Shown: one piece after another, positions 8,673-23,843 of the stretch | Layout: every line of letters begins with the position of its first letter | Numbering within the stretch: the stretch's first letter is position 1 | NCBI GenBank assembly: GCA_036971475.1 | Contig: JBAIZL010000006.1 | Coordinates: 12,859,705 to 12,923,704, forward strand | DNA from: Prosapia bicincta | Lineage: Eukaryota; Arthropoda; Insecta; Hemiptera; Cercopidae | Direction: 5' to 3' | DNA length: 64,000 nucleotides | Notes under the pieces: model-generated | What the model saw: the letters and a program-made list of their open reading frames with translations, nothing else | Databases searched by the model: none | What the model was told of the DNA's origin: nothing | Translations under genes and position numbers: made by a program

Positions 8673-11317
8673 TATAATATGTTCTCTTGTGTACTAATGA
8701 AACCATATTAGAAATACAAATCAAAAAAATAATTTATATATGTATATACTACAGCAAAAAAAAATAATTGCAAATATCTTTTTCCTGTTTATAAACGCAC
8801 AACAAGCGCATGTGAATGATCTATGATGATAAAATACATTAGGATATTCAAAACCAATATATAATCTGATTTGAACAAAACATAATTATAAATTATGTTA
8901 CATAATGACAATATCTCTGATATAATTATTACAGCAAAATAAGTTTCGTTTTAAATTTATTTTTAGACAAATCGAAGTATACAAATGCAATTACACATAT
9001 ATGTTTTACTTATAAAACTCTTTCTATCCATTCAATAAAGATTTTATATATATTTTTAAACTGGTAGTGGATGACCAGATTTTTCAAATCTTAATTAGTG
9101 GAATAATTATTTAAATTTAGTGTTATAAGAAAATGTGTAAGGTATTATATGCATTTACTCCGTCCTATTTGGCTAAAATTAGGTGGTAAAATATGATTGT
9201 AAAAGATCAGCTGATTTTGTGTTATAGGTTAGTAATTATAACAGCTGTTTAACGCATAGTTCATTATACTTAATTTATACAATTTTATTTATTCCATAAA
9301 AAGTAGCTAAAATTAAAGTTGTTTATTTTACAAAGTAGAAATTAACTTTAAATATGTTTTCTGTTGCTTGTGAATAAATAATATAGTAATCGAATATTAT
9401 TACCTAAAACTTTTATTTAATGTCTGTTAATATCTAATAATGTTTTATATAGGATAGTGACAGATCACAGACAAGTAATTCATGCTTTTTAACAATCAAC
9501 GTTTCGAATTTCCTTTTCAAGTTCTCGTTTATATTAAACCAATATACAGCACAGGTTACAATTAATAAAATTCATAACATTACATTAAACGTTATAAAAA
9601 CCAACAATACAAAACTCTTATTAAATATGTTTTTTTCTTTTTCATGTGAGATATATTGTATATTTTTTTTAAAAAAACGAGCTTTTTAAAAGGAATTTCG
9701 GAAAGAAATTAAAATGTTTGAGTGTTAGAAAAACATGAATTAATTGTCTGGTATCTGCCATTTGTCGATATAAACAAGGGTTATTATTCGTAAGGAATTT
9801 CAGTAAGTATTTAGTTATATGTCTCTGCGAGCCAGGTGTTACAAACAGAGCTGATGATTTGTATATCGTTTTGTGTTTAAGCGTGAAAGATTGATAAAAA
9901 TATATAGAAAACATAGAATTATATTAAATGCAGTTTTATGTTTTTATTAATACCAAATTTACTATAGTTTTTTAAAAGATTTCTAAACAAATTTCACTTT
10001 TTTATAAGCGTTTCAAAGTAATACAGTCTTTATTGTGGCATAATCTGGTGAGCCTCTTTGAATCTGGTTCGATAAATATAGTATCTTAGTTTATAATTTC
10101 TTCGATTAGCTCAAAGGCTCCTGATACATGTATTATACCAATATTGAAACCCTATTAAAATACGTTTTTAGTCATACATTCCAGTTCAAATATTTCATTT
10201 TAAACTACTGTAGATGTCGATAATTGTAAATACAGTTTCTATTCAAATATTTAGGTAAGATGAATTATAATAACTTCGGGACCTAAGTCGGGTTAGAACT
10301 GAGTAACTTCCCAATGAATGTAAACTATTCCTGAATACTTTTTATATTGGTATTATGATAGTTTTGAATATGTAGTATGAAACAAAATACATTTAGAGGA
10401 TATTATAAACCATATCAACAACCGTGCAGGAGTCTCAACTGAAATCCCGAGTTAAGAACTTATATTGTTTATTTTACATCTATTTAATATGAGAAAATAA
10501 TGCGGTACAAACGGGACAAGGAATGCAATATGTTTAATCTGTCCCATATGGTTTAGTATAGGTGATAACACATGATTTAAATTCGCCATCTGATTTAATG
10601 TTATAGGTTATGTAGTAGAACAGCTATTGTCGGTCTACCTATCCAGCGTACGGAGATACCTCCTTTTGGCTTTTGAATTCCTCTGGATCCACACTTACCT
10701 GTAAACAGCCGATGCAGGTAAAATTTGATGCAAGCAGATCAGCCACGAGCCAGAACCTGTACACCTGCCTGCCAAATTCTGCCAGAAAAACAGTTGCTGG
10801 ACATTCAGCTTAAAAGCCCATATTACTGATAAACCTTTAGGTCACTATATCTCGGGGAAATATTTTTTTTAAAGTCATCACACAGTTTAGTGACCGGATT
10901 GAAGGATTGTTTATGAAATTATGTTTAGTGAAAAATAAATTCCACTCTTAATTGTAAGTTTGTGAATACCATGGATATTTATCCATATAAAATAATAACT
11001 AGTGCAGACATTTTACTTCTAATTTAATGATATAATAAAAATACGTATTTTAAAATACAAAATTTCAATATAGATTGCTAACATTATTTTATATACTTAC
11101 TAATAATTAATTTTTTTTTTGTAATTGTGTTCCATAGTTCATTTTTATAAATTTATCTCTTTTTAATTTAGTTAGCTTAATATCTGGTAATTATATGTTG
11201 TCTTCAAAACAAGCTACATACACAAAAAACATTTGTAAAAAACACACAGATTTTATTTAGGAAGGACACTAAATATTAACATTTTTAAATACTAAAAGAC
11301 TTATAAATCTAAACATA

Positions 11318-11318
<1 letters not shown>
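8671..11318. other. AT-rich interval without a recognisable gene
   Basis: No convincing coding region. 9140-9260 and 10545-10640 are two diverged relatives of one dispersed repeat (shared GTTATAGGTTA and AACAGCT). 9485-9530, read on the minus strand, resembles the pseudo-LTR phrase of other PLEs (GAGAACTTGAAAAGG...CGAAACG), a weak call. 10640-10800 is less AT-rich and has a donor-like CAG/GTAAGT on the minus strand near 10700 but no supported exon. Confidence 0.5.

Positions 11319-11372
<54 letters not shown>
11319..11372. repeat. (TA)n with ATGT units
   Basis: A pure TA run ending in a few ATGT repeats. Confidence 0.9.
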
Positions 11373-11375
<3 letters not shown>

Positions 11376-12591
11376 AGTTGAGAAATTATATTCGTACTAT
11401 ATCCTAATTTCTTATGTCTTCCGTTGATAATTGTAGTTAAAGACATTTTGAAAATGTATGGTAACTTTGCAAATCTCCCCTAATCAAAGTCATTAAAAAA
11501 GTGTTAAAATCAACCTAAATATTCTCTTGTCGTTTCAGACTACTATTTATTAATTTAAAATTGTATTTTCCAAATAAGAAAACATGAATTAAACATTTTT
11601 ATTCTTAAAGTTTATTAGAAAACTTTATTACACGAATTAAATAAATAATTAAAATTTAAACACAACCAAAAACAGGGATTACTTGTTTTCCCAGTTCCGT
11701 TTGACTTAAATTCTCTACTGGATCACGTCTCTGTCCGGTTTTTGGTTCTAGGTCCGGTCTGTCCTTGGACATTCCTGTCTGTTTCTTGGGTTGAATTTCC
11801 CATTTTCTCTTAATTTTATGTGTTTTCTTCCTCATAATATTTTTATAATTCTAAATACGATTTTATTTAATTTATATTGGCATGCCAAAAATGTAATAAA
11901 TGTAAAAATAAAAAGATTTTTTGTAACTTTAGAAAATTAAAAAATAATTTCGGATATCCTTTTTATTAGTTTTATTATTGTTATATTAAAATTATATTTT
12001 TATTTTGTTTTTGTCGTATGAAGGACAATGAAGATTATTTGTGTGGTCGATTAATGTCGTCTCATTTCATCAATTGAATTGACCATAGCTGCCCCCGAGA
12101 TGTTAGCGTTGGAGCTTTTATATTGAAGACCGGTTACAATTACCTTGTTATACTCCTCCACCGCATCAATTTGCTACCGAACCCGGAGTGCCTCTGCAGT
12201 ATTTAGGTGGACATATGCATGCCGAACATCCTAATGATTGCACAACCCTGGAATGGGAATGGCTCAACTGCCAAGGGTGGGCATTGGCTAGTAAAGTAGT
12301 AAAGTCATTTCATCATGTATAATACATATTATTATCAAAGAAACAACTTTAAAAAAACGTTAGTTACTAGTTTGGGGCAGTTTATCTTACTGTCGCCTTT
12401 AAGACTGTTCTAATGAACAATTAAACAATATAACAATTTTAGTATTTTTTAAATGAAACAGTTAGGTTTGAAGGTAGAATTTTGTAATTCTAGTCATTCT
12501 CCTAGGTTGCTGATATGAGTGGACAAAAATACTAAAGTGAAAGTTGGAGTTCCCACAAGGGGAGGGGTGGTTTGGTCTGATTTAGCTGCGG
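11373..12591. other. Anonymous AT-rich DNA
   Basis: Nothing recognisable apart from a more balanced-composition patch at about 12085-12290, which may be an old transposon fragment. Confidence 0.5.
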
Positions 12592-12822
12592 ACCGATTGC
12601 GTTACTGCTGACGTTAGATTTATTCTAGCCCCGGGACCGATCGCGTTACTACTGACGATAGACTCTTTCTAGCCCCGGGACCATTCGCGTTACTGTTGTC
12701 GTTAGATTCATTCTAGGCCCGGGACCGATCGCGTTACTGCTGACGTTAGATTCATTCTACGCCGGGAACCAATCGCGTTACTGCTGACGTTAGATTCATT
12801 CTAGGGCCGGGACCGATCGCGT
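12592..12822. repeat. 44-bp GC-rich tandem repeat, five copies plus a partial
   Basis: Units start at 12592, 12636, 12680, 12724 and 12768, with a partial unit at 12812, an exact 44-base spacing. Each has the form ACCGATCGCGTTACTGCTGA, then CGTTAGATTCATTCTAG and CCCGGG. The CpG-rich units contrast sharply with the surrounding AT-rich DNA. Confidence 0.95.
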
Positions 12823-14040
12823 GTCACTTTGTTTCATACATTGTTTTGACTTATTTTACTAACTAAGAGTTTCTAGATGGTTTATAGTGTTTAGTAAGGT
12901 TGTATTATTTGGATATTTTGTTATGTTTAATTGTATTAGTATTAAAATAGTATATTTTAGTATACTAATTATAATTGTAGGTTATTTACGACTTAATGGA
13001 AAATTGTTTAACGATATTTCACTGTTTTGCTAGAAGTGATGAAGACAATTGCAGTGCTTCAAAGACTAGTATATCAGAATAATTGTATGCTTCCATTGAA
13101 CATTTTAGTGAGCACAGATTTGATATTGAAGAAGACGGTCATGAAGTGTGTCTGGGATTAGAAGCAATGTGCATCTAGTCCTTGTTTATTCATATAACTG
13201 TTGACCTTTGATTGGGTTCTGTGGATTGTTGTATTTAGGTATAAGTAATTGCCAAAAAAACTTCCACTCAAATACTGATACTATGATTATCATAAGAACT
13301 CTTATTACTCAACTAGGGAAACAATAGATCCTCATCTATGGAGACTAGCACCTATCTACCGTCTACCAATACCATAGAAATAGTACATAAAAAGAAACAC
13401 TGGTATTGAAGCAACAACTATACACAGTGAGACCTTCCGGTGAGAAGATTCCCTGTATAAACTGTCGTGTAAAAAAAAAAAATTACTAATCCAGATCCGT
13501 TGAAGCGGCAGCGCCGTATCCAAGTAGTACACTGGTCCAGTCACAGTGGTTTGTGGTGATTAACAAATTTTACGAATCGCCACAGATCAGTAAATATACT
13601 AGAAATCTCTACTTTCGTCATAGGTGATTTATTTTAGCAAAAATCATTATTTATAACAATATATTTCCCATTTGTAGTTTTTATTACCATGTTTAAAAAA
13701 TCCTAAACTACCGTCGTTAATTGGAATTACTAAAAGTTATCACATTAAACGGAATTAAGAGTAAATTACATATGTTAGATTGAACCGCACACGGGAGATA
13801 TTATAGAACGACTGATGGTGGGTTAATAAGTATTCAAACATTTGTCTACTGCAAATTTATCATTTATAGATCCTATGAATTGAGAAAAACAATTTCAATT
13901 AAGTACGTTCTTTTGGAAACATGACAAATCTCACAGTTCACTACAATCATGTGTCTTATTTTATATTAAAATTTTTATTACTTTTAAATTTGAATATGAA
14001 TAAATCAATATACATAGATTTATATACAAAATAGGATATT
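12823..14040. other. AT-rich interval, one possible broken coding patch
   Basis: 13041-13178 on the plus strand reads EDNCSASKTSISE, one stop, then LYASIEHFSEHRFDIEEDG and on to a stop. The acidic composition resembles some transposase N-termini, but no family is assignable. Otherwise nothing is recognisable. Confidence 0.4.
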
Positions 14041-15720
<1,680 letters not shown>

Positions 15721-15721
15721 A

Positions 15722-16461
15722 TACATTAAGTTCATATAACTGCAAGACCTAAATGCTAAAACAATTTTAAGGACTGAATACATTAAGTTCATATAACTGC
15801 AAGGCCTAAATGCTAAAACAATTTTAAGGACTGAATACATTAAGTTCATATAACTGCAAGGCATAAATGCTAAAACAATTTTAAGGACTAAATACATTAA
15901 GTTCATATAACTGCAAGGCCTGAATGCTAAAACAATTTTAAGGACTAAATACATTAAGTTCATATAACTGCAAGGCCTAAATGCTAAAACAATTTTAAGG
16001 ACTAAATACATTAAGTTCATATAACTGCAAGGCCTGAATGCTAAAACAATTTTAAGGACTAAATACATTAAGTTCATATAACTGCAAGGCCTAAATGCTG
16101 AAACAATTTTAAGGACTGAATACATTAAGTTCATATAACTGCAAGGCCTAAATGATAAAACAATTTTAAGAACTGAATACATTAAGTTCATATAACTGCA
16201 AGGCCTAAATGCTAAAACAAATTTAAGGACTGAATACATTAAGTTCATATAACTGCAAGGCGTAAATGCTAGAACAATTTTAAGGACTGAATACATTAAG
16301 TTCATTAACTGCAAGGCCTAAATGCTAAAACAATTTTAAGGACTAAATACATTAAGTTCATATAACTGCAAGGCCTGAATGCTAAAACAATTTTAAGGAC
16401 TAAATACATTAAGTTCATATAACTGCAAGGCGTAAATGCTAGAACAATTTTAAGGACTGAA
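15722..16461. repeat. 57-bp minisatellite, 13 copies
   Basis: Unit begins TACATTAAGTTCATATAACT and ends TTTTAAGGACTGAA. Thirteen units fill the array, with one single-base deletion near 16303. Because 57 is a multiple of 3, the minus strand stays open and yields an artificial 19-residue repeat (MNLMYSVLKIVLAFRPCSY). I see no start context or flanking coding sequence that would make this a real protein. Confidence 0.95.
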
Positions 16462-17742
16462 TAAGCATGTCCATAACCTGTGGAGATCCTGACATTTTGA
16501 ACGTACAAAAGACCAATATTAAGGTTCTATTAAAAAATACTTGAGTTAAATATAAATAGTACACTATTATGGTGTCTTTATTACTAACGCATTGCTAAAC
16601 ATATGTTAGTAATATGCTAGCCAGTTGGTCTTGAACTTATTTGAAACCTAGTAAACTTATACAATCATTTCATACGACGTCACAATCATGTAATGGTAAG
16701 TTTTTGTTTTATTTTAGAAGTTTGTTTAAGTTTTAGAAAAGCTACTTCTACGCGCCCTGGGCTACTGTCCACTATTTTAATACTGGTATTATGAATAATT
16801 GTTAACCATTTTCCTAATTCAACAAATAAATATTATATTTTAGGAACATTATAAAATATGTTTTAAGTTACCGATCACTGTATAGTGTAAAATATTATTC
16901 GTGATATTGTTAATAATTATTAACTAGATCAGTAAACTAACTTTGTCCATGAAGTTTAGTAAAAGCAGTCAGACACTGTTGATATTAAACAGTCGTTTTA
17001 GAGATCACTAGTCCCAGGGCAGCAAAGCGACTAGTTTCTACGCAGTAGAAAAAGGCTTTACTGTCAAATCTAAAACTCCCTTTCTTAAATTAATTTCAGT
17101 TTTATTTATTCACAATAATGTCGTCGTTACTGTTGTATTTAGCTAAGGTTTTGTGTTTCTTATTCGAGTAAAATACTTTATCCAACTTTCCCTAAAGATA
17201 ATCAGGATAACAACAACTATAAAGGATTAAACTACAATTGTAAGTAATAAATAAAAGTCGAAGTTTTTATAATTTTGTAAAATAAGACGTTTTTCCTTGC
17301 ATCATTACCATTTCAACGGGAAGGCGATAATGAAAATGGTTAAAGATTTACACTTTATATACTTTCATATATTTTCATTCGTAATGTTTTATTGTACGAT
17401 TTTTAATTACCTGTTTCAATGTTTTTGTGTGTCGTGTGTTAAATTTTAGAAGTGTAATATATTTTTCCACCCGAGTCCATACAAATGTATTTGTATTAAT
17501 TTTTTTTATATATAATCCGCAACATCTTTGTTTAAAACTAACAAAAATAATTTTATCATTGAATTTGTTCTTTCTTTTGCCTGCTAAGAATTATTTTCAA
17601 AACATATGCTTCTATCTTACCCCAAATATATCTATTAAGTATCCATAAAACATCACAATAAATCTATGATCAATATGTTGAAAATAATATAATTTGTTAT
17701 TACAATTATAATTTATGAAAGTAACAAACTAAGTAAAACTAA

Positions 17743-17743
<1 letters not shown>
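16462..17743. other. Anonymous AT-rich DNA
   Basis: No gene recognised. A short inverted pair, GCCCTGGG at about 16755 and CCCAGGGC at about 17012, encloses ~250 bases and could be the termini of a small DNA element. No target duplication is evident. Confidence 0.4.
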
Positions 17744-17817
<74 letters not shown>

Positions 17818-17829
17818 TGTATGTGTGTG

Positions 17830-17927
<98 letters not shown>

Positions 17928-17928
17928 A

Positions 17929-17981
<53 letters not shown>

Positions 17982-18045
17982 GGTGAGGGTGTTTGGGGTG
18001 AGTGAGGGTATGCGTGAGTGAGTACGTATGAGTGTGTGAGTGTTA
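17744..18045. repeat. Long (GT)n microsatellite with degenerate GT/GA-rich tail
   Basis: Nearly pure GT from 17744 to 17972 with a few GA, GC and TA interruptions, then GGGT- and GAGT-rich sequence to about 18045. The open frames across it are artefacts of the dinucleotide repeat. Confidence 0.97.
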
Positions 18046-19850
18046 TTGTGTACTGTTGTGTAGTGTGATCATCATGAATATGAAATATTCATCATTTTGA
18101 AACAAATTATAATCGATGTTAAAGTTATTATGCATATATATGTATATATATAAATATATAGTGGTATATAATGTATATATTCTTTATTATGAGGGAAAAT
18201 GTAATTATATATACAGCAAGTAAATGCATTACAAAATGTTACATTGTTGAAACAACAGAAAAATTTGAATGAGTAAAACAGTTGCTACAAGCAATTTGAT
18301 TGTAGACACCACACAACTTTGGAACAATGATGTAACGTTGAGGAGTTTAAACTATTCGAAAACTTTTCATTATCTGAAGTAAAGAACAAATTTACTTGAG
18401 TTCGTAGACAGAAAGTTGAGTCCCATTGAAAATTATATTGTTTAAATCTCAATGTTTTTTCTACGATCAGAGCACTGAAACGAACAGGAAGAGTGTTATC
18501 TACATAACGTAATCTAAGCGACGATAATTTATTCTATTTGTTCTATTTGATAATATGATATAATTGACTATTCTTCTGATTAACAGTGATCAACAAATTA
18601 TCTTTTTGTATGATGAAGAGAAGAATATTGAGAATGCATTCAATATTTACGTGTACGTTATGTATATGAAGGAGAATATATGACGTTTGTATAGTAGGCT
18701 ACTGCATAAAATACACATTCACCGGCATGAGCATATAGGTACCTCCCTGCACTTACAACATAAAGATTAGAAATAAACAGGATAGAATCCCACAAATCCT
18801 GAAACTACAAAGTTAGCATGTGTGAGGGATATTACAACCATGGTTTAAATTTGGTTACTCTCTCCTTATAGGGAAAAATGAAATATTTTACAGATAAAAC
18901 ATGGGATATAAATAATCCCGAGTTATTTTATCTCACTATAACTAATGTCAGTTGAATAAAATAAATATTTATAGTTAAACATTTCATTACATTGTTACTT
19001 TTATGGAAAATAACGCATTTAAAGAATTGGAAACTAGATATCCAATTGTAGACGCTTACCCCGTTGTAGAATCATTACGTTAAATAAAGCTTTGGGCCTG
19101 TCAAGCTGTATGACAATGGTCTTTGGCTAGGGATGAGTAGGAATATCTAATGTAGGTAATCCTCATTTTTCCAAATGGATAAATAAAGAAATTTAATTAA
19201 AGTAGGACTTATTCACCGAGTTATAGGCCTAAGTACGGGAACTATAAGACTCTAACAAAGAAATCGCGTCCCGATCCCATCTATATTTAATAGAGGTATA
19301 TTCCTGTATTCAATAGTAGAGGGAGTGTATATTTTAATACTTTTATTTTCTTATAAGGCACTTTTATTTCAAAAAATATGGTATTTCGCCAAAAGCCTCA
19401 GAGCCATTACTATTATAAGGTTTTAAAATTACTACCAAAATCAATACATTTTATGACCTGTCTTATGTGAAGGCTCTGTATTAACGCCTAAAACATTTTC
19501 GCTTACTATGTTTTCTTATCACGGGTTAACGATAACCTTTGAAAACCATGTTATCTTTTAACCATATGGTGCGCGTTTAAAAAATATTACTATGGATCAG
19601 ACAGACTTAGTGGTTGTAAAAGGGTTTCCCTATCACAAGTGTTTTGTATTTTTATTTTTAAAAAATCATTCTTGGAATCAGTATGATTTTTGATTAATAT
19701 TGAATTTTACTAATTCGTTCTCCATACATTATAGATGTTCAAAATATGAAAACTTGTAAATGCTATGGGTCAATGTTAAGCAAGAATAAATCACATACCA
19801 AGGAGTAATTGAATTAGTATCTTTTTAAATATATATGTATTCTTTAGTAC

Positions 19851-19914
<64 letters not shown>

Positions 19915-22520
19915 TAGTACATCTTTCTGTTTTTCCTAACATTATCTTTGTCGAAGCGTTTCGGAATGATTCCATTTTTGAAACTTTAAATAGTACTATT
20001 TCAAAGTTATAAAAATTAGGTCATTTTTAATGGCATCATCAAAGGAAAATATTGTAATGATAGCAAAAAGCAGAAAAGCGTACTGGAATATATAGAAACA
20101 TTGCCAATAGAACAGAATTAAGGAAGAGTATATTAGGAGGATAAATTTGTAATATAAACACATTGTGTTTACAAAATCGATGAACATTGATTGCTCTTTC
20201 GTAGTAATTAAAACACAAAGTGGCCATTTTACTTCACTTGATAATACCGAGCTTTAAATACACACCTTGTTAGATATTTCAGTAAAGTTTGTGACACAAT
20301 TTCTATTAAAGCAAACGAACCTTCTATTTACGTTTTGCTTAAAATTAACTTGATGACTTCCTCCGTTTGAAACTGTTTCAATGTAGTTGATTTTAATTAT
20401 GCCAGCGCTTCTTGGGAATTGCTATCAATTATGATTTCAATTCTCCTTACATAGTTAATCTTCTTGTCGCAACATTACAAACTTCAGTTTAAATGTCATC
20501 TTGACTTGGGATATATTCAGACTTGGATCTACAAATATTGTTCTCTTGATTTACGTTAGCAATGTGTCTATTTAGTGTAACTTTATTAGCGATATTTACT
20601 ATAATGTCAATAGAAATGTATTATATTGACCAAAATGCATTTGTATATTTTATTCGTATAAAATGTTCAAATTTTAAAAATAATATTTTATATCAAGATA
20701 TCTAAGAAGTATACTTGCCTTATTCGTGTATAACTTTATAGAAAACATTCCAAGTAGAATTTAGTAGTTGGCTAACAATTTTTATAATGAGTCATTATGT
20801 TGTGGAAAAATGTCAATTCCTCACAATTCTAATTCTAATCTTGAAAATTAGTAAGGCTCAATAGCTTTCTAGTAATTAATTGCTCATCTAAGGCACAGGT
20901 TACATAAGCTATCACAATTGTCCAAAAATTTTATGAAAATTATAAACAACATAACAACTTTGTATGTTTTCTTTATATACAAACTAAAGTCTGATAGCTA
21001 AAATTTTCGAAAACAAAATTTTCATATCCCAGAGTTTAGGATACAAAAGAAGTGCCAAAACAGTATTTTAGTATTATAAAATATGTAAAAATGAACATAA
21101 TATTAAAAGCAGAACTTTGTCGCACATCACTGCTGTACATCATTATCCGATGGTTAATACTATGGACGGGTCGATTCCTATGGTATCGAGTAATTGCCAA
21201 TGCTTGATTCCTTATTGATTAAATTGCCGATTCAGATTCTTCTTTGTTTAACTGTTAAAATACGTATGTGGTGTACTTTTTAGAAAATATAATGTATTAC
21301 CAACTTTGCTTTATTAAAGAATCAGTTGCTTTGAATGAAATGAACTGCAGCAAAATGTTAATTTCAGATCACTTAAATATTAATATCATTTATGACGCAA
21401 CAACAAAGACGATCGGAAGCAATTCTTACCTTTTTGTTACCGCTCGTCTCGCTCTGATGTCTCATTCTCACAAGTGAATGCTCTACACACACTTTTTCTC
21501 TCTTCCTATCTCTGCCAACCACTTCATATATAACGAAACAAAGCACTTATACAACCTGAGATGCCTATAGCTGAAGTTATAATGTAATTTTGAACTATAC
21601 TTCATATTTGAAATTTCAAATAAATAATTACTATTATCCAAGATGTTTGTTAACGCTTTCAAGAACTCATATTCATAAATCAAGGTTGAACGTTTTGTTT
21701 AGTATATTACATTTTAAAAAAAAACTCAAGGATCGTAACCATATGACCAAGATGTTAACTAACTTTTTATTAGTGAATATCGTGTTGTTCTAATTTCATG
21801 AAGTTAGTGAAACATAGATAGTTAGTGATATCATGTAGTATCTATACTACTTAAAAGAATCGAAAATTGAATTGAGAATCGAGAATCGAAAGAAAAATTT
21901 TAGAATCCAAATCGGAATCGAAAATTAATAATAGGAAATGGGTATCGACCGATTAATAACTAATACAAATACAATCAATTTTAAATTACTAACTATTGAA
22001 AACAATCGACGTTTTGTAAATGGTGCATGGCTAAATTGTGTCAAAAAATTTGTAGAAGCGTATTGGTAACGTTTACCCAGTATTCTTAACATCGAAGATT
22101 TGTTCTGTAGAAACCAGAATTCTGTAGATTAATAAAATTTAAAAAATCCTGGTAGTGAAGATTAATATTGTTTCTATTAATTCCACTTCTCAAGTGAAAC
22201 TATCAAGCATCCATACGTTACAATCTACAAGCTATCGCCAGGTAATAAACCTTAATTAACTCAGCAGAAGTCATGTTACATAGTTTTAATTTGTAGAATA
22301 ATCACTACGTTATTATTGCCTCCCAACAAAGAGAAGTTTTTGGTATTTCGTAAATAAAATCAATTGATATCTTTAGGTTGGTTGAATAACTGTTAGTCTA
22401 CATAATAATATTCTAGCAATATAAGAATTATACAAGTGACCTAGTATATAGGCGCTCGTAAAGTCAGTTATTATTTTGTTTAGAAGTAAGATAGATAACT
22501 AAATATCCGAAATGTAGTAA
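18046..22520. other. Anonymous AT-rich DNA with one (TA)n tract
   Basis: The tract is at about 19848-19912. The rest has only short, low-complexity open frames. Nothing recognisable in 4.5 kb. Confidence 0.6.
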
Positions 22521-22566
22521 ATATATATATATATATATATATATATAGTGTGTGTCTGTGTGTGTG

Positions 22567-22613
<47 letters not shown>
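22521..22613. repeat. (TA)n-(TG)n-(TA)n compound microsatellite
   Basis: TA run to about 22547, a short TG/TCTG stretch, then a second TA run from about 22571. It lies ~90 bases before the LINE relic. Confidence 0.9.
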
Positions 22614-22614
<1 letters not shown>

Positions 22615-23287
22615 CATATGTAAGTTAATATCTTACAATCTCAATAATCAATTTGGTCATCCAATTGTTTATTTTTTATAAATCTCGATTGATCTTTTGA
22701 ACCCAGATGGTTGCCTTAGCCACTGGGCGGGTGCACGGCTGGCTGATAGTGGAACGGCCTACAGATATGTAGGTTACCTGTGAATAAGGATTCCGGAAGG
22801 TTTCTGAATAAGCAGGCCTGGACCACGCAATGGTTCAAAGGTGAGGAATTTTCCCTCCTCGTCAGTCAACCGGTTGGGTGTGGTAGAAATAACTGCTATG
22901 ACTGGGGACTGGGGTAGTTTGGAGTTAATTCTTCACAATGCTACTCTCACCTCCCAGGTGCACCAAGGGCAATGCGGCTGTGAAGTATGAACGGGAAACT
23001 ACCCTAACAACACAGTTGTAACAAAAGACAGTAAAGCAGGCTGTTCGCTCCATGAGCAACAGTTAATAATGTCCTGAACTTGGGGTGTGCTTCAAGGTCA
23101 GTGACTGAATACCCAATCCAAGGTGGAATGAATGGATGAATGGCTGCAGGGTATAAGATGCAGTAGCACACGATGCCCTTGAGGAACCAGACAAAACCAC
23201 ATTTTATGTTGTCTTGGCAGGGCAGTGGGGGTTCTTCTCTGGTTGACCGTTCTTTCCCCCATACTTGGGAAGCTAATGGATTAATTA

Positions 23288-23632
23288 AGTACACAAATTG
23301 ATGTTGAGTCTGCACACACAGCGGGAGCCAATGAGACGGCAAACCGTGAGTCTGTAGCAGATGTGTCAACGGCAACCACCACTGGGGGTGCGGGGGCGGC
23401 TACCAAGCTGCCGACTGCAGAAATCAGTGAAATGGTTGTAGAGTTAAGCACGCTTTCTCTACGGAGAAAGCGTATGAGTGGAGATACCAGAAGGCGGCTC
23501 CGAAGAGATCACGCGAGAGCAGCGGGAGGGCCAATATTCCTGAGCACACAACACAGGGGAGGCCAAAACCGAGCCGAGCATGTTAACGTCCAGGGATTGT
23601 ATGTTGTGAGGGGTGAGGGGCAACAGGTGTGA
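23288..23632 (+). pseudogene. LINE ORF1 N-terminal fragment
   Basis: Open from just after a TAA at 23282-23284, with no ATG at the front. The frame is Ala/Thr/Glu-rich and then has a basic patch, RRKRMSGDTRRRLRRDHARA, of the kind found in the nucleic-acid-binding N-terminus of arthropod LINE ORF1 proteins. The stop at 23630-23632 falls where the deletion has probably joined unrelated frames. The CCHC knuckles expected further on in ORF1 are absent. Identification rests on this basic motif and on the RNase H downstream. Confidence 0.5.
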
Positions 23633-23843
23633 AGCAATCAACCACGAGCACTAAACCCCAGCATGGAGATTGCATACTCGAACAACTGGGCTAATCTCCC
23701 AGATATTTCGGAACATATGAGTATCGAGTGCGTGGTAAAAGAACCTGTCTTGGAGATGGGCAGTGACCAACTTACTCGAACGTTTGCACCTGACCAGGCC
23801 CATCAAACTAGAATGGTCAGGGTCAGTAATATCGGGAACTTAG

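Noticed and set aside
10640..10800. Host exon on the minus strand with a CAG/GTAAGT donor
   Set aside because: The open stretch is only about 35 codons, with no acceptor, homologue or neighbouring exon that I can identify.
16750..17030. Small DNA transposon with GCCCTGGG inverted ends
   Set aside because: The inverted match is too short, the flanks show no target duplication, and the interior is unremarkable.
17747..18005. Cys/Val repeat open frames in the GT tract
   Set aside because: Pure product of a GT dinucleotide repeat. The same applies to the Ile/Tyr frames in TA tracts and the His/Thr frames in CA tracts across the window.
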